Assembly: GCA_947252455.1 (NCBI GenBank)
Contig: CAMXVQ010000029.1
Coordinates: 1 to 13,971, forward strand
Direction: 5' to 3'
DNA length: 13,971 nucleotides
Source: an uncultured Atopobium sp.
Lineage (GTDB): Bacteria; Actinomycetota; Coriobacteriia; Coriobacteriales; Atopobiaceae
The notes below the pieces were generated by a model. That model had not been told where the DNA came from. It searched no databases and saw nothing but the letters and a program-made list of their open reading frames with translations. This document shows, piece after piece, positions 7,192 to 13,591 of the stretch. A program made the position numbers and the translations under genes. Numbering within the stretch: the stretch's first letter is position 1; every line of letters begins with the position of its first letter.

Positions 7192-8358
7192 GTGTCTGAT
7201 AGGGTTCAAAGAAAACCAACGCCGCGTTTAAAAAAACCGCGTTCACTTGCGTCTCCTCGCACGTCAACTACCTCGTCTTCACAGCGCGTGCGTAGTTTTT
7301 CAAATGGATCTGGTTTGGTTGCTCATAAACCCTTTTTCACTCGTATTGCTTCTGTATTTATACCATCTTCCAAGCGCACAACAGGTGCTTCTGGATCATC
7401 AGACGCTTTAGGTACGGATTCTTCGGTTCCTACTTTTTTGGCTTCGTCTGCTTCCAAAAGGGCAGGTCAAGCACCGCGCGCTCGGGGATCACGCGCGTCA
7501 GTTGCTTCTGCGAGCAACCCGTTTAACTTGTTGTCATGGCTGCGCGGCATAAGCATTCATCATATGACTCATCTTTTCAGCTCGCTTGTTGCTCTCTTGG
7601 TTGTTGTAGGTATAGGCTATTTTGTTCTTTTACATGTGCCAATTTGTACGATTACTTCTGTGGTGGCACATGATTCTGAACACGTTTCTGCACAAGATAT
7701 AGCTCAGCTTGCACAGATAGAGGACGGGACAACGCTTTTTAATCTCGACGAAAAGAAAATCGCAGACAGGATCAAGAAAAATCCCTGGGTTTCACAGGTT
7801 CATTTCACGCGGAAGTTTCCTGCTTCACTGGACATTTCTGTTGATGAAAAAGCGATTGATGCCTACGTTTTAATTGGCTCAAGCAATGTTGTGTGGACCC
7901 TTGGTAATGATAATGTATGGATTGAGCCTATCTCGCTTCCTAAATCAGATGATAATGTTTCGCTTAAAGAGAAGACGCTTACTAAAGCTCACGAAGCAGG
8001 CGCCGTTGCGTTTTGTGACTTACCAGCAAGCGTAAATCCGCAGCCAGGTGCAGCTGCAACCGATGAAACGATTGCTATGATTCAGTCATATCGTCATCAG
8101 TTTTCATCTGAATTTTCGCAAATGGTAGCAAGTTATAGCGCTCCAACTCCTGAAAGCATAACGTTGACCCTTACTTCAGGTGTAGAAGTCTCGGTTGGTA
8201 GTGCAACACAAGTAGCCACCAAGGAACGCATTATCCGCGAAATTTTAAGCAAATACGAGGGGAAACTTACCTATATTAACGTGCGCGTTCCATCCAAGCC
8301 GTCATATCGCATGGTACAATCGGACAGCGTAAAACAAGGTCGAGGCGTTAACTCCTAA
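7192..8358 (+). CDS. ftsQ: FtsQ/DivIB-type divisome protein with POTRA domain
   Basis: Bitopic membrane protein that links septal synthases to the divisome. A Ser/Arg/Thr/Ala-rich, probably disordered cytoplasmic tail spans about residues 1-125, followed by one membrane segment near 128-148 (LVALLVVVGIGYFVLL) and a POTRA-like domain at about 150-221 with the typical run AQLAQIEDGTTLFNLD, then KKNPWVSQVHFTRKFP, then a C-terminal FtsQ domain. NPWV-x-x-V with the following KFP-type basic strand is the family hallmark. With GTG 7192 the protein is 388 residues. A TTG at 7183 is in frame but lies only 3 bases after the GGAAAG (7174-7179), too close; GTG 7192 is 12 bases away, so the start is only moderately sure. 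The position after murC and before ftsZ is the standard dcw slot, and ftsA is missing between ftsQ and ftsZ as in other Actinobacteria. Confidence 0.9.
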   Translation: MSDRVQRKPTPRLKKPRSLASPRTSTTSSSQRVRSFSNGSGLVAHKPFFTRIASVFIPSSKRTTGASGSSDALGTDSSVPTFLASSASKRAGQAPRARGSRASVASASNPFNLLSWLRGISIHHMTHLFSSLVALLVVVGIGYFVLLHVPICTITSVVAHDSEHVSAQDIAQLAQIEDGTTLFNLDEKKIADRIKKNPWVSQVHFTRKFPASLDISVDEKAIDAYVLIGSSNVVWTLGNDNVWIEPISLPKSDDNVSLKEKTLTKAHEAGAVAFCDLPASVNPQPGAAATDETIAMIQSYRHQFSSEFSQMVASYSAPTPESITLTLTSGVEVSVGSATQVATKERIIREILSKYEGKLTYINVRVPSKPSYRMVQSDSVKQGRGVNS

Positions 8359-8412
8359 GCGTATCGCATGCGTATACCATATCTCCAAGCGTCGTGTGCA
8401 TGTATTTATATG

Positions 8413-8426
8413 GCATGCATGCATGC
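8413..8426 (+). repeat. 14-base perfect palindrome of alternating GCAT units
   Basis: GCATGCATGCATGC is fully self-complementary and made of a 4-base unit. Another palindrome, CGCATGCG, lies about 45 bases upstream (8366-8373). It could be a protein-binding site or a replication-slippage product; nothing in the sequence identifies a factor. Confidence 0.6.
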
Positions 8427-8596
8427 TGTTTGCGCGATAGCGTTATGCTTGAGGTTCGCAAGCAGTTTGTGCACGTAATACGCATCTAAGGTAGTGCCTA
8501 TGTGCATAAACCCTCAACTCTCAAGTAAACTTTCTGTATCGGCGTCTTTATTTTCTTATCCTTTTACCTGCATGGTTCACCTAACGTACACATATA

Positions 8597-8643
8597 TTGA
8601 CAAAGCGATTTTAAGTGTGCAATTATAACGCGCTTGATATAAA
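8597..8643 (+). promoter_or_regulatory. Candidate promoter elements for ftsZ
   Basis: A perfect -35-like TTGACA is at 8597-8602, but the nearest -10-like hexamers behind it (TTATAA 8623, TATAAC 8624) give an over-long spacer of 20-21 bases. An extended -10, TGATATAAA (8635-8643), is separate and lacks a clear -35. These may be two weak promoters or one promoter with unusual spacing. Either would give a leader of roughly 95-115 bases before ftsZ. Confidence 0.35.
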
Positions 8644-8674
8644 CACTGTATGTTAACAAGAGGTTTAGACTTTA

Positions 8675-8687
8675 GTATGCAGCATAC
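8675..8687 (+). repeat. Operator-like dyad in ftsZ leader
   Basis: GTATGC (8675-8680), a single A centre, then GCATAC (8682-8687) form a perfect 6-bp dyad. A one-base centre is too short for an RNA hairpin loop without opening pairs, so a dimeric DNA-binding protein site is more plausible than a terminator. It lies 57 bases before the ftsZ start. Confidence 0.5.
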
Positions 8688-8744
8688 GTTATGTCACGCA
8701 CTAACTTGTCTATGTTTAACTCATGGCAATAACAAGGAGGAACC

Positions 8745-9878
8745 ATGCAAGACACTGATATTTCAAGTAACTACCTTGCTGTTATTAAGGTTGTAGGCGT
8801 TGGCGGTGGCGGTACAAATGCAGTTAACCGCATGATCGAAGAAGGTATTCGCGGAGTAGAGTTTGTAGCCGTTAATACCGATGCACAGGCTTTGGCAATT
8901 TCTGATGCCGACATCAAAGTTCACATTGGCCAAGATATTACGCGTGGCCTTGGTGCAGGTGCAAACCCCGAGGTAGGAGCCGAGGCTGCTGAGGACTCTC
9001 ACGACGAAATTAAACAGGCATTAGCAGGTGCCGATATGGTATTTATTACCGCAGGTGAAGGTGGCGGAACTGGTACAGGCGCAGCCCCTGTTGTTGCTGA
9101 CATTGCAAAAAATGATATTGGTGCATTAACAGTTGGTGTTGTAACCAAGCCCTTTACCTTTGAGGGTCGTCCTCGTGCAAATCGCGCTGTCGATGGTATT
9201 CAAGCACTTTCTGATAACGTTGACGCACTTATTGTAATTCCTAATGATCGTTTGTTAGACGTTTCCGAGAAAAAGACCTCATTTATTGACGCTTTCCGTA
9301 TGGCAGATGATGTTTTATGCCAAGGTACGCAAGGTATCACCGATCTTATTACCGTACCTGGACTTATTAACCTCGACTTTGCCGACGTTTGCACCACCAT
9401 GCGCGGTGCTGGTACGGCAACTATGGGCGTTGGTTTAGCGTCAGGCGATAATCGTGCAGTTGACGCTGCGGAAGAGGCAATTTCTTCTCGTTTGCTTGAA
9501 AGCTCTATTGACGGTGCAACACGCGTTTTGCTCTCTATTGCAGGTAATAAAGACTTGGGTATCCAAGAGATTAACGATGCTGCCGATTTTGTGGCTAACG
9601 CGGTTGATCCCGAAGCAAATATTATCTTCGGTACCGTTGTTGACGAATCTTTGGGCGATCAAGTTCGCGTTACCGTTATTGCAACTGGTTTTAAAGATGT
9701 TAACTCGGCTCAAACCATGCCTACGCTTACCATGGGTTCTCGTACGCAGACCTCTTCACGTCAAAAGCCTGCTGCTTCTACTCGTACGTCTGCGCCGACT
9801 CCTGCTCCGTCGCGCAACGCTTCTAATAACGACAAAGAATTTGACATTCCCGAATTCTTAAAACATTCTCGCTTGTAA
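8745..9878 (+). CDS. ftsZ: FtsZ, tubulin-like division GTPase
   Basis: Forms the Z ring that organises septation. The 377-residue protein has the GTPase domain with VGVGGGGTNAVNRMIEEG (from about 17), NTDAQAL (44-50), the tubulin signature GGGTGTG (106-112), FEGRPRANRA (139-148), NDRLL (167-171), and the synergy loop NLDFAD (209-214) that completes the neighbour's active site in the polymer. The second domain runs to about 317 (VRVTVIATGF). A linker of about 45 residues, rich in Thr, Ser, Ala, Pro and Arg, leads to the C-terminal peptide FDIPEFLKHSRL, the expected docking site for SepF and other partners. AAGGAGG at 8734-8740 lies 4 bases before the ATG, a strong but slightly close site. The long structured leader implies dedicated regulation. 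It is first in the run ftsZ-pgeF-yggS-sepF-proC-yggT. Confidence 0.99.
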   Translation: MQDTDISSNYLAVIKVVGVGGGGTNAVNRMIEEGIRGVEFVAVNTDAQALAISDADIKVHIGQDITRGLGAGANPEVGAEAAEDSHDEIKQALAGADMVFITAGEGGGTGTGAAPVVADIAKNDIGALTVGVVTKPFTFEGRPRANRAVDGIQALSDNVDALIVIPNDRLLDVSEKKTSFIDAFRMADDVLCQGTQGITDLITVPGLINLDFADVCTTMRGAGTATMGVGLASGDNRAVDAAEEAISSRLLESSIDGATRVLLSIAGNKDLGIQEINDAADFVANAVDPEANIIFGTVVDESLGDQVRVTVIATGFKDVNSAQTMPTLTMGSRTQTSSRQKPAASTRTSAPTPAPSRNASNNDKEFDIPEFLKHSRL

Positions 9879-9880
9879 AA

Positions 9881-9887
9881 AGGGGAA
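9881..9887 (+). promoter_or_regulatory. Ribosome binding site deciding the pgeF start
   Basis: AGGGGAA lies 6 bases before the ATG at 9894. The in-frame GTG at 9888 directly abuts the site and could not use it. Confidence 0.75.
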
Positions 9888-9893
9888 GTGTTT

Positions 9894-10703
9894 ATGGCAT
9901 TAGCTCAGCTGGTACGTCATACTTCTCAAGGCGTTACACTGCTTGAGGATCAAAACCACCCTTATGGTGTGCACCTTGCTTTTACCGAAAGAACAGGTGG
10001 ATGTTCTAAGGGTTGGTATGAGTCGCTGAATTTAGGCAGCAGAACGGGCGACGATATGGCTCATGTCAGTGAAAATCGTCTTCATGTTCTTAAAGCCATG
10101 GGTGCTGAGCAGCTTGGATCGCGTCTTTTGGTTCCTCATCAAGTGCACGGTACATCTGTTGTATCCGTGCGTTCATGGAGCGAACAAGAAAGCGCACGTA
10201 TTAGACGTGATATTGCGCAGGGTTGCGATGCAATTATCTGTAGCGTTCCAGACGTTGTTGTTATGCTGGCTTTTGCCGATTGTGTTCCTTTAATTTTTGT
10301 TGCGCGTACTGCTTTTGCCGTTGCCCATTCAGGTTGGCGCGGTACGCGTGCACGTATTGCGCGCGTTGTTCTTCATAAACTCTGCGAACAGGCGCATTGC
10401 GGGCCTCAAGACGTTTTGGTGTATGTTGGTCCACATATTGCAGCCGCAGATTACGAAGTGTCTTCAGAGCTCATTGCAGACTTTGTAACCGAGTTTGGTG
10501 ATCAGGTTAAGATGGGTACGCGCAATCTTAATATGTATGCAGCTATAAGAGCTACGCTTTTAGAAGATGGTGTTGCGCCTGAGCATATATGTAATGCTGG
10601 TGTTTCTACCTATTCTCATGTTGATCGCTTTTTCTCGTATCGTAAAGAGCACGGAAAATGCGGCAGACATGCAGCGTGCGCCTATTTAGAACAACCTAGA
10701 TAA
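9894..10703 (+). CDS. pgeF: PgeF/YfiH-family multicopper-oxidase-like protein (peptidoglycan editing factor)
   Basis: Member of the YfiH/YlmD (Cu-oxidase_4) family. Known members act on purine nucleosides (adenosine deaminase and phosphorylase activity), and in E. coli the protein prevents wrong amino acids such as L-Ser entering the muropeptide; which role holds here is not visible. The 269-residue protein carries the family metal site: PHQVHGTSVV (H82, H85), ADCVPLIF (C130) and AVAHSGWRGTRARI (H145), plus FTERTGGCSKGWYESLNLG near the N-terminus and YVGPHIAAADYEVS, where the common GPxIG reads GPHIA. The late STYSHVDRFFSYRKEHGKCG matches the family's C-terminal FxSYR-G-RxGR region. It starts 15 bases after the ftsZ stop and precedes yggS, the conserved order in Actinobacteria, so co-transcription with ftsZ is likely. 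Confidence 0.93.
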   Translation: MALAQLVRHTSQGVTLLEDQNHPYGVHLAFTERTGGCSKGWYESLNLGSRTGDDMAHVSENRLHVLKAMGAEQLGSRLLVPHQVHGTSVVSVRSWSEQESARIRRDIAQGCDAIICSVPDVVVMLAFADCVPLIFVARTAFAVAHSGWRGTRARIARVVLHKLCEQAHCGPQDVLVYVGPHIAAADYEVSSELIADFVTEFGDQVKMGTRNLNMYAAIRATLLEDGVAPEHICNAGVSTYSHVDRFFSYRKEHGKCGRHAACAYLEQPR

Positions 10704-10721
10704 ACGAGGCAAGTTTCAATC

Positions 10722-11501
10722 ATGACGCATGATAATTGTGAACAACTTTCAACCCACAGCTATGCGACAGATGTGTTGGCAGAAGATGCGTATACCGATT
10801 TTTTGCGTGAGCGAAAAGCCTATTTAAGTGAGCGCATAACAAATGCTGTACAAAAATCTGGCCGTAGTTTAGATGACATACAGCTTTGTGCTGTTTCAAA
10901 AATAGTTGATGTGCCTGAAATTTTAGCGGCTTCGCATGTTGGCTATACGCTTTTTGGCGAAAATAGGCCACAGGCGCTTCGTGATAAAGCATGCGCACTT
11001 ACATCGGCTATCCAGCAAGGCACGCTACGCTTTGATATGATTGGCAATTTGCAACTTAACAAGATCAACATGGTTTTAGATAATTGTTGCCGCATACAAT
11101 CGGTTTCATCATTGGAGCTCGCGCGCGCGCTTAATAAACATGCAGGTACAAAGGGTTTGCGTGTTTCTTGTTTGCTTGAGATCAATGTAGTAGGTGAGCT
11201 TTCTAAATCAGGTTTTTCCAGCAAAGACTTATACGAATGTCTTGATGAGCTTATGAGTATGGAGCACATTCATATTGAAGGCTTAATGAATATGGCTCCT
11301 CGCAATGATCCCGATACTGCTCGTCGCTCATTTGCTGGATTCTATGAGCTGCGCGAAGCATTGAGAGCGCAAACGGGACTTGAGCTTTCTACGCTTTCAT
11401 GTGGCATGAGCGATGATTTTGAAATTGCGCTTGAAGAAGGCTCAACACTTATTAGATTAGGTAGGATTGTGTTTGATACAAACTACAAGGTTACTGGATA
11501 G
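10722..11501 (+). CDS. yggS: YggS/PLPBP-family pyridoxal phosphate homeostasis protein
   Basis: Family members are single-domain alanine-racemase-fold proteins that bind PLP and affect vitamin B6 and amino acid balance without clear enzymatic activity. The 259-residue protein has an N-terminal extension of about 25 residues, then the PLP lysine in LCAVSKIVDVPEI (K60), FGENRPQALRDK, FDMIGNLQLNK (family consensus IGxLQxNK), CLLEINVVGELSKSGF (family: V-N-x-x-x-E-x-x-K-x-G), HIEGLMNMAP (family: GLMxxxP), LSCGMSDDFEIAL and GSTLIRLGRIVF, which bind the PLP phosphate. The ribosome site is weak (GAGG at 10706-10709, 12 bases from the ATG), so a shorter N-terminus is possible, for example from the GTG at 10773. 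It is 18 bases after pgeF and 55 bases before sepF. Confidence 0.93.
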   Translation: MTHDNCEQLSTHSYATDVLAEDAYTDFLRERKAYLSERITNAVQKSGRSLDDIQLCAVSKIVDVPEILAASHVGYTLFGENRPQALRDKACALTSAIQQGTLRFDMIGNLQLNKINMVLDNCCRIQSVSSLELARALNKHAGTKGLRVSCLLEINVVGELSKSGFSSKDLYECLDELMSMEHIHIEGLMNMAPRNDPDTARRSFAGFYELREALRAQTGLELSTLSCGMSDDFEIALEEGSTLIRLGRIVFDTNYKVTG

Positions 11502-11543
11502 GTCCTTGTACGTATAGCAAAGGTATGCTCCCTTAGTGGAGAA

Positions 11544-11549
11544 AGGTGG
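11544..11549 (+). promoter_or_regulatory. Ribosome binding site deciding the sepF start
   Basis: AGGTGG (within AAAGGTGGA) lies 7 bases before the ATG at 11557. The in-frame GTG at 11536 would place this site inside the gene and add seven residues before the membrane helix. Confidence 0.75.
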
Positions 11550-11556
11550 ATATACC

Positions 11557-12267
11557 ATGAGTTTATTTGACGAACTAAAAGATAGAATCAGAACTATTCG
11601 CACCGGGCACGACATGGATAACATGGATGATTATTACGATGATGAGGCAGAGGCTGCGCGTCGCGAAAATTCATCGGGTGTGTTGGGCAATACTCGTCGT
11701 CCTGAAGCAGAAAGCGTAAACGTTTTTACCCGTTCGGGCAGACCACTTTCGCAAGCTCCTCGCGCCGATTATTATAATGGACAAAGAATGCGCACATCTC
11801 AGGAAAACTATGCCGGTAATACTTCTGCGTATGCAGGACAAGATAGGTATTATCCTGCAGATCAAACAACGCAGATGCCCGAGACGCACGCTTACTCTCA
11901 AACTGCGCATTCGGTGCTTGGCAATACAACGGGTGGAAAAACGCCAGGTGACTTGGGCCTTCGTTCCATTCCACGCGCTCAAACCTCGGGTCAGCTTCCT
12001 CCTTATATTTTAAAACCTGCCTCGTATGACGATGTTCAGATGGTTGTGCGTCGTGTTCGTACGAATCAGCCTGTTGTTTTGGTGTTTAAGAACACCAATA
12101 TCGAAACTGCTAAGCGTATTCTCGATTTTTGTTTGGGTCTTACCTGCGGTATTTCAGGCCGTGTTGACGAAGTATCAGATCGTGTGTTTGTAGTCCTTCC
12201 TCAAGGTGTTGAGATCTCAAAAGAAGAGATCCTTAAGTTGATTTCACAAAGCACGATGTCGCGATAA
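11557..12267 (+). CDS. sepF: SepF, FtsZ membrane anchor and septum-shaping protein
   Basis: SepF binds the FtsZ C-terminal peptide and the membrane; in bacteria lacking FtsA it is the main Z-ring anchor, which fits the absence of ftsA here. From ATG 11557 the protein has 236 residues, well above the roughly 150 of Bacillus SepF. Residues 1-17 (MSLFDELKDRIRTIRTG) form the expected amphipathic membrane helix. An acidic patch DDYYDDEAEA follows, then a long hydrophilic linker to about 145, rich in Tyr, Gln, Thr, Asn and Gly and containing VLGNT twice (42-46 and 120-124). The SepF core spans about 151-228: ILKPASYDDVQMVVRRVR, PVVLVFKNTNIETAKRILDF, GLTCGISGRVDEVSDRVFVV and LPQGVEISKEEI. The common N of the VVLNL strand is V here. 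The proC gene follows after 7 bases. Confidence 0.95.
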   Translation: MSLFDELKDRIRTIRTGHDMDNMDDYYDDEAEAARRENSSGVLGNTRRPEAESVNVFTRSGRPLSQAPRADYYNGQRMRTSQENYAGNTSAYAGQDRYYPADQTTQMPETHAYSQTAHSVLGNTTGGKTPGDLGLRSIPRAQTSGQLPPYILKPASYDDVQMVVRRVRTNQPVVLVFKNTNIETAKRILDFCLGLTCGISGRVDEVSDRVFVVLPQGVEISKEEILKLISQSTMSR

Positions 12268-12274
12268 TGGAATA

Positions 12275-13216
12275 GTGCAGGTATATTCATTGATAGATCA
12301 AAACATTCATACTTCTAGCAGCATTGATAGAGCCACTCATACCAGTGCGCCAACAGAAAACGTTGTGTGCGACCAAACTGCGAATGCAACGGGCAATCAA
12401 AAAGCCGCACAGCCTTGTCCTTGCTCAGTTGCGCTTATTGGTGCGGGCGCCATGGGATCTTCTATAGCTTCTGCACTGCTTGATAGTCAGGTTGTGCAGC
12501 CCCATAATTTAGCAATTGCCGATATAAATGCCTCTGCGCTTGATGCATTTAAACAAAGAGGCGCACACGTTTATGCAAACGCGGCTGATATGCTCAAGTC
12601 TTCTTATGATTGCGTTATTGTAGCTATAAAGCCTCAAGTATTAACGCAAGTTATAAGTCCGCTTGCGCAAGCGCTTGCTCAAAAACTTGTAGTGAGCATT
12701 GCTGCTGGTGTATCGCTTGATACGCTTTCAAAGCTTTTGCCACAAGCTCGTTTGGTTCGTGTTATGCCTAATATTTGTGTTAAGTCTTTAAGTGGAGCGT
12801 GCGCGGTATGTCCTGACGCTTCGGCTACGCACGAAGATGCAGCTTTGGTTCACAACATGTTTTCTGCATTTGGTTGCGCCTACGTTATGAGCGAACAACA
12901 ACTCGACGTTGCAGGTGTTATTTCGGGATGTGGACCGGCATTTTTTGCACTTATGATAGACGCTGTTGTTCGCAGTGGTGTTGAATGGGGTATTCCGGCT
13001 CATGTGTGTCGCGATTTAGCACTTTACACGATGCAAGGTACCGCGCGTCAACTGTTAGACGAGCACGTTCATCCTCGTCAATTTATGGAACGCGTTACGT
13101 CGCCAGCAGGTACAACGGCTCAAGGCTTGCGCTTTATGGAAGGCGGGCTCATGGAGGCAGTTTCGTGCGGTGTTGACGCTGCGATAAAGAAAACATACCA
13201 GCTCAAGGAGCACTAA
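12275..13216 (+). CDS. proC: ProC, pyrroline-5-carboxylate reductase
   Basis: Cytoplasmic enzyme for the last step of proline synthesis, reducing pyrroline-5-carboxylate with NAD(P)H. The Rossmann loop VALIGAGAMGSSIASALL begins at residue 52; further signatures are VIVAIKPQVL, VVSIAAGVSLDTL, RVMPNICVKSLSGA (family: RxMPNxPxxxxxG), ISGCGPAFFALMIDAV, and the C-terminal SPAGTTAQGL (276-285) where the common consensus is SPGGTT. At 313 residues it exceeds the usual 260-280 because of a hydrophilic N-tail of about 48 residues rich in Ser, Thr, Asn and Gln. The GTG at 12275 has almost no ribosome site; a TTG at 12290 with a short AGG 8 bases upstream is an alternative, so the first residues are uncertain. 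It lies between sepF and yggT and ends with a one-base overlap on yggT. Confidence 0.93.
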   Translation: MQVYSLIDQNIHTSSSIDRATHTSAPTENVVCDQTANATGNQKAAQPCPCSVALIGAGAMGSSIASALLDSQVVQPHNLAIADINASALDAFKQRGAHVYANAADMLKSSYDCVIVAIKPQVLTQVISPLAQALAQKLVVSIAAGVSLDTLSKLLPQARLVRVMPNICVKSLSGACAVCPDASATHEDAALVHNMFSAFGCAYVMSEQQLDVAGVISGCGPAFFALMIDAVVRSGVEWGIPAHVCRDLALYTMQGTARQLLDEHVHPRQFMERVTSPAGTTAQGLRFMEGGLMEAVSCGVDAAIKKTYQLKEH

Positions 13217-13500
13217 TGGGATATCATTCATTCATGATTGTGTACATACTTGACCAGCTTATAGAAGTGTATTCATGGCTTATCATTATATCGGCGCTCA
13301 TGTCGTGGGTACCAATTGTGTCACGTAGTCAAAATTCGCTTCTAAGTGATATAGCCGAGGTCTTGCGCAAAATTACGGAGCCGTACTTGCAACTTTTCCG
13401 TAAATTTATGCCTTCGTTTGGTGGTGTGGATTTTTCGCCCGTTATTGCACTATTAGTTCTACAAATTGTTAAAGATTTAATTCTAAAGGTTTATAATTAG
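13216..13500 (+). CDS. yggT: YggT/YlmG-family membrane protein
   Basis: Small integral membrane protein of 94 residues with two hydrophobic segments, about 8-30 (including YSWLIIISALMSWVP) and 72-90 (FSPVIALLVLQIVKDLIL). The loop motif ITEPYLQLFRKFMPSFGGVD is the YggT hallmark (family: EPxLxPxRRxxPxxxGxD). Its exact job is not settled; homologues in cyanobacteria and chloroplasts affect nucleoid distribution, and the gene accompanies sepF and divIVA in Gram-positive clusters. The start ATG shares a base with the proC stop (TAATG), and AAGGAG at 13205-13210 lies 5 bases upstream, so translation is well supported. It is the last gene of the ftsZ run. Confidence 0.93.
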   Translation: MGYHSFMIVYILDQLIEVYSWLIIISALMSWVPIVSRSQNSLLSDIAEVLRKITEPYLQLFRKFMPSFGGVDFSPVIALLVLQIVKDLILKVYN

Positions 13501-13517
13501 GTTATACTAAAAAAGCA

Positions 13518-13546
13518 TGGATAAGTTGCTTAATACCTGATATGAT
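13518..13546 (+). promoter_or_regulatory. Candidate divIVA promoter with extended -10
   Basis: The -35-like TGGATA (13518-13523), a 17-base spacer and TATGAT (13541-13546) preceded by TG at 13538-13539 form a good sigma-A-type extended -10 promoter. A start near 13553 would give a leader of about 39 bases. It lies in the 91-base gap after yggT; I see no intrinsic terminator between the two genes, so read-through is also possible. Confidence 0.5.
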
Positions 13547-13591
13547 GATTGTATCTTTGTACATCGTCGGTATAGTTGAAAGGGAACAAAG

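Larger units (their letters stand above)
8359..8744 (+). other. 386-base non-coding leader between ftsQ and ftsZ
   Basis: This is the largest gap in the window. It holds a self-complementary GCATGC-type tract, a small hairpin TGCTTG (8446-8451)/CAAGCA (8459-8464) with a 7-base loop and no proper T run, a pyrimidine-rich stretch at about 8545-8568, candidate promoter boxes at 8597-8643, an 8-base palindrome TGTTAACA (8651-8658), and a dyad at 8675-8687. The only frame starting at an ATG near its left end (8368-8478, 36 residues) has no ribosome site and is not called. Actinobacterial ftsZ genes are generally transcribed from several promoters directly upstream, which fits such a gap; that role is inferred here. 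Confidence 0.7.

Noticed and set aside
8446..8464. TGCTTG/CAAGCA hairpin as a terminator after ftsQ
   Set aside because: The stem is only 6 bp, the loop 7 bases, and the following bases GTTTGTGC are not a T run. It is kept only as part of the gap description.
8446..8475. GGTTCGCAAGC as part of a tRNA
   Set aside because: It resembles a T-arm, but there is no acceptor stem, D-arm or anticodon arm around it.
8368..8478. A 36-residue frame with six cysteines in the ftsQ-ftsZ gap
   Set aside because: It has no ribosome site, overlaps palindromic sequence that explains its repeated Met/His/Ala/Cys codons, and looks like no known small protein.
9454..9861. A 135-residue + strand frame inside ftsZ, rich in Leu
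   Set aside because: It is an alternate-frame reading of the conserved FtsZ core and linker; the Leu richness comes from frame-shifted Ala, Val and Thr codons.
10943..11269. A 108-residue frame on the minus strand inside the yggS-type gene
   Set aside because: It lies wholly opposite conserved PLP-binding protein sequence and has no recognisable features.
5695..11527. GTATGC seen before murC (5695), before ftsZ (8675) and before sepF (about 11523) as a shared regulatory motif
   Set aside because: Only the ftsZ copy is part of a dyad; a hexamer recurring three times in about 6 kb is expected by chance.
11671..11982. Minus-strand frames over the sepF linker (103 and 82 residues)
   Set aside because: The linker is weakly constrained, so open antisense frames are expected; no start signals or motifs.
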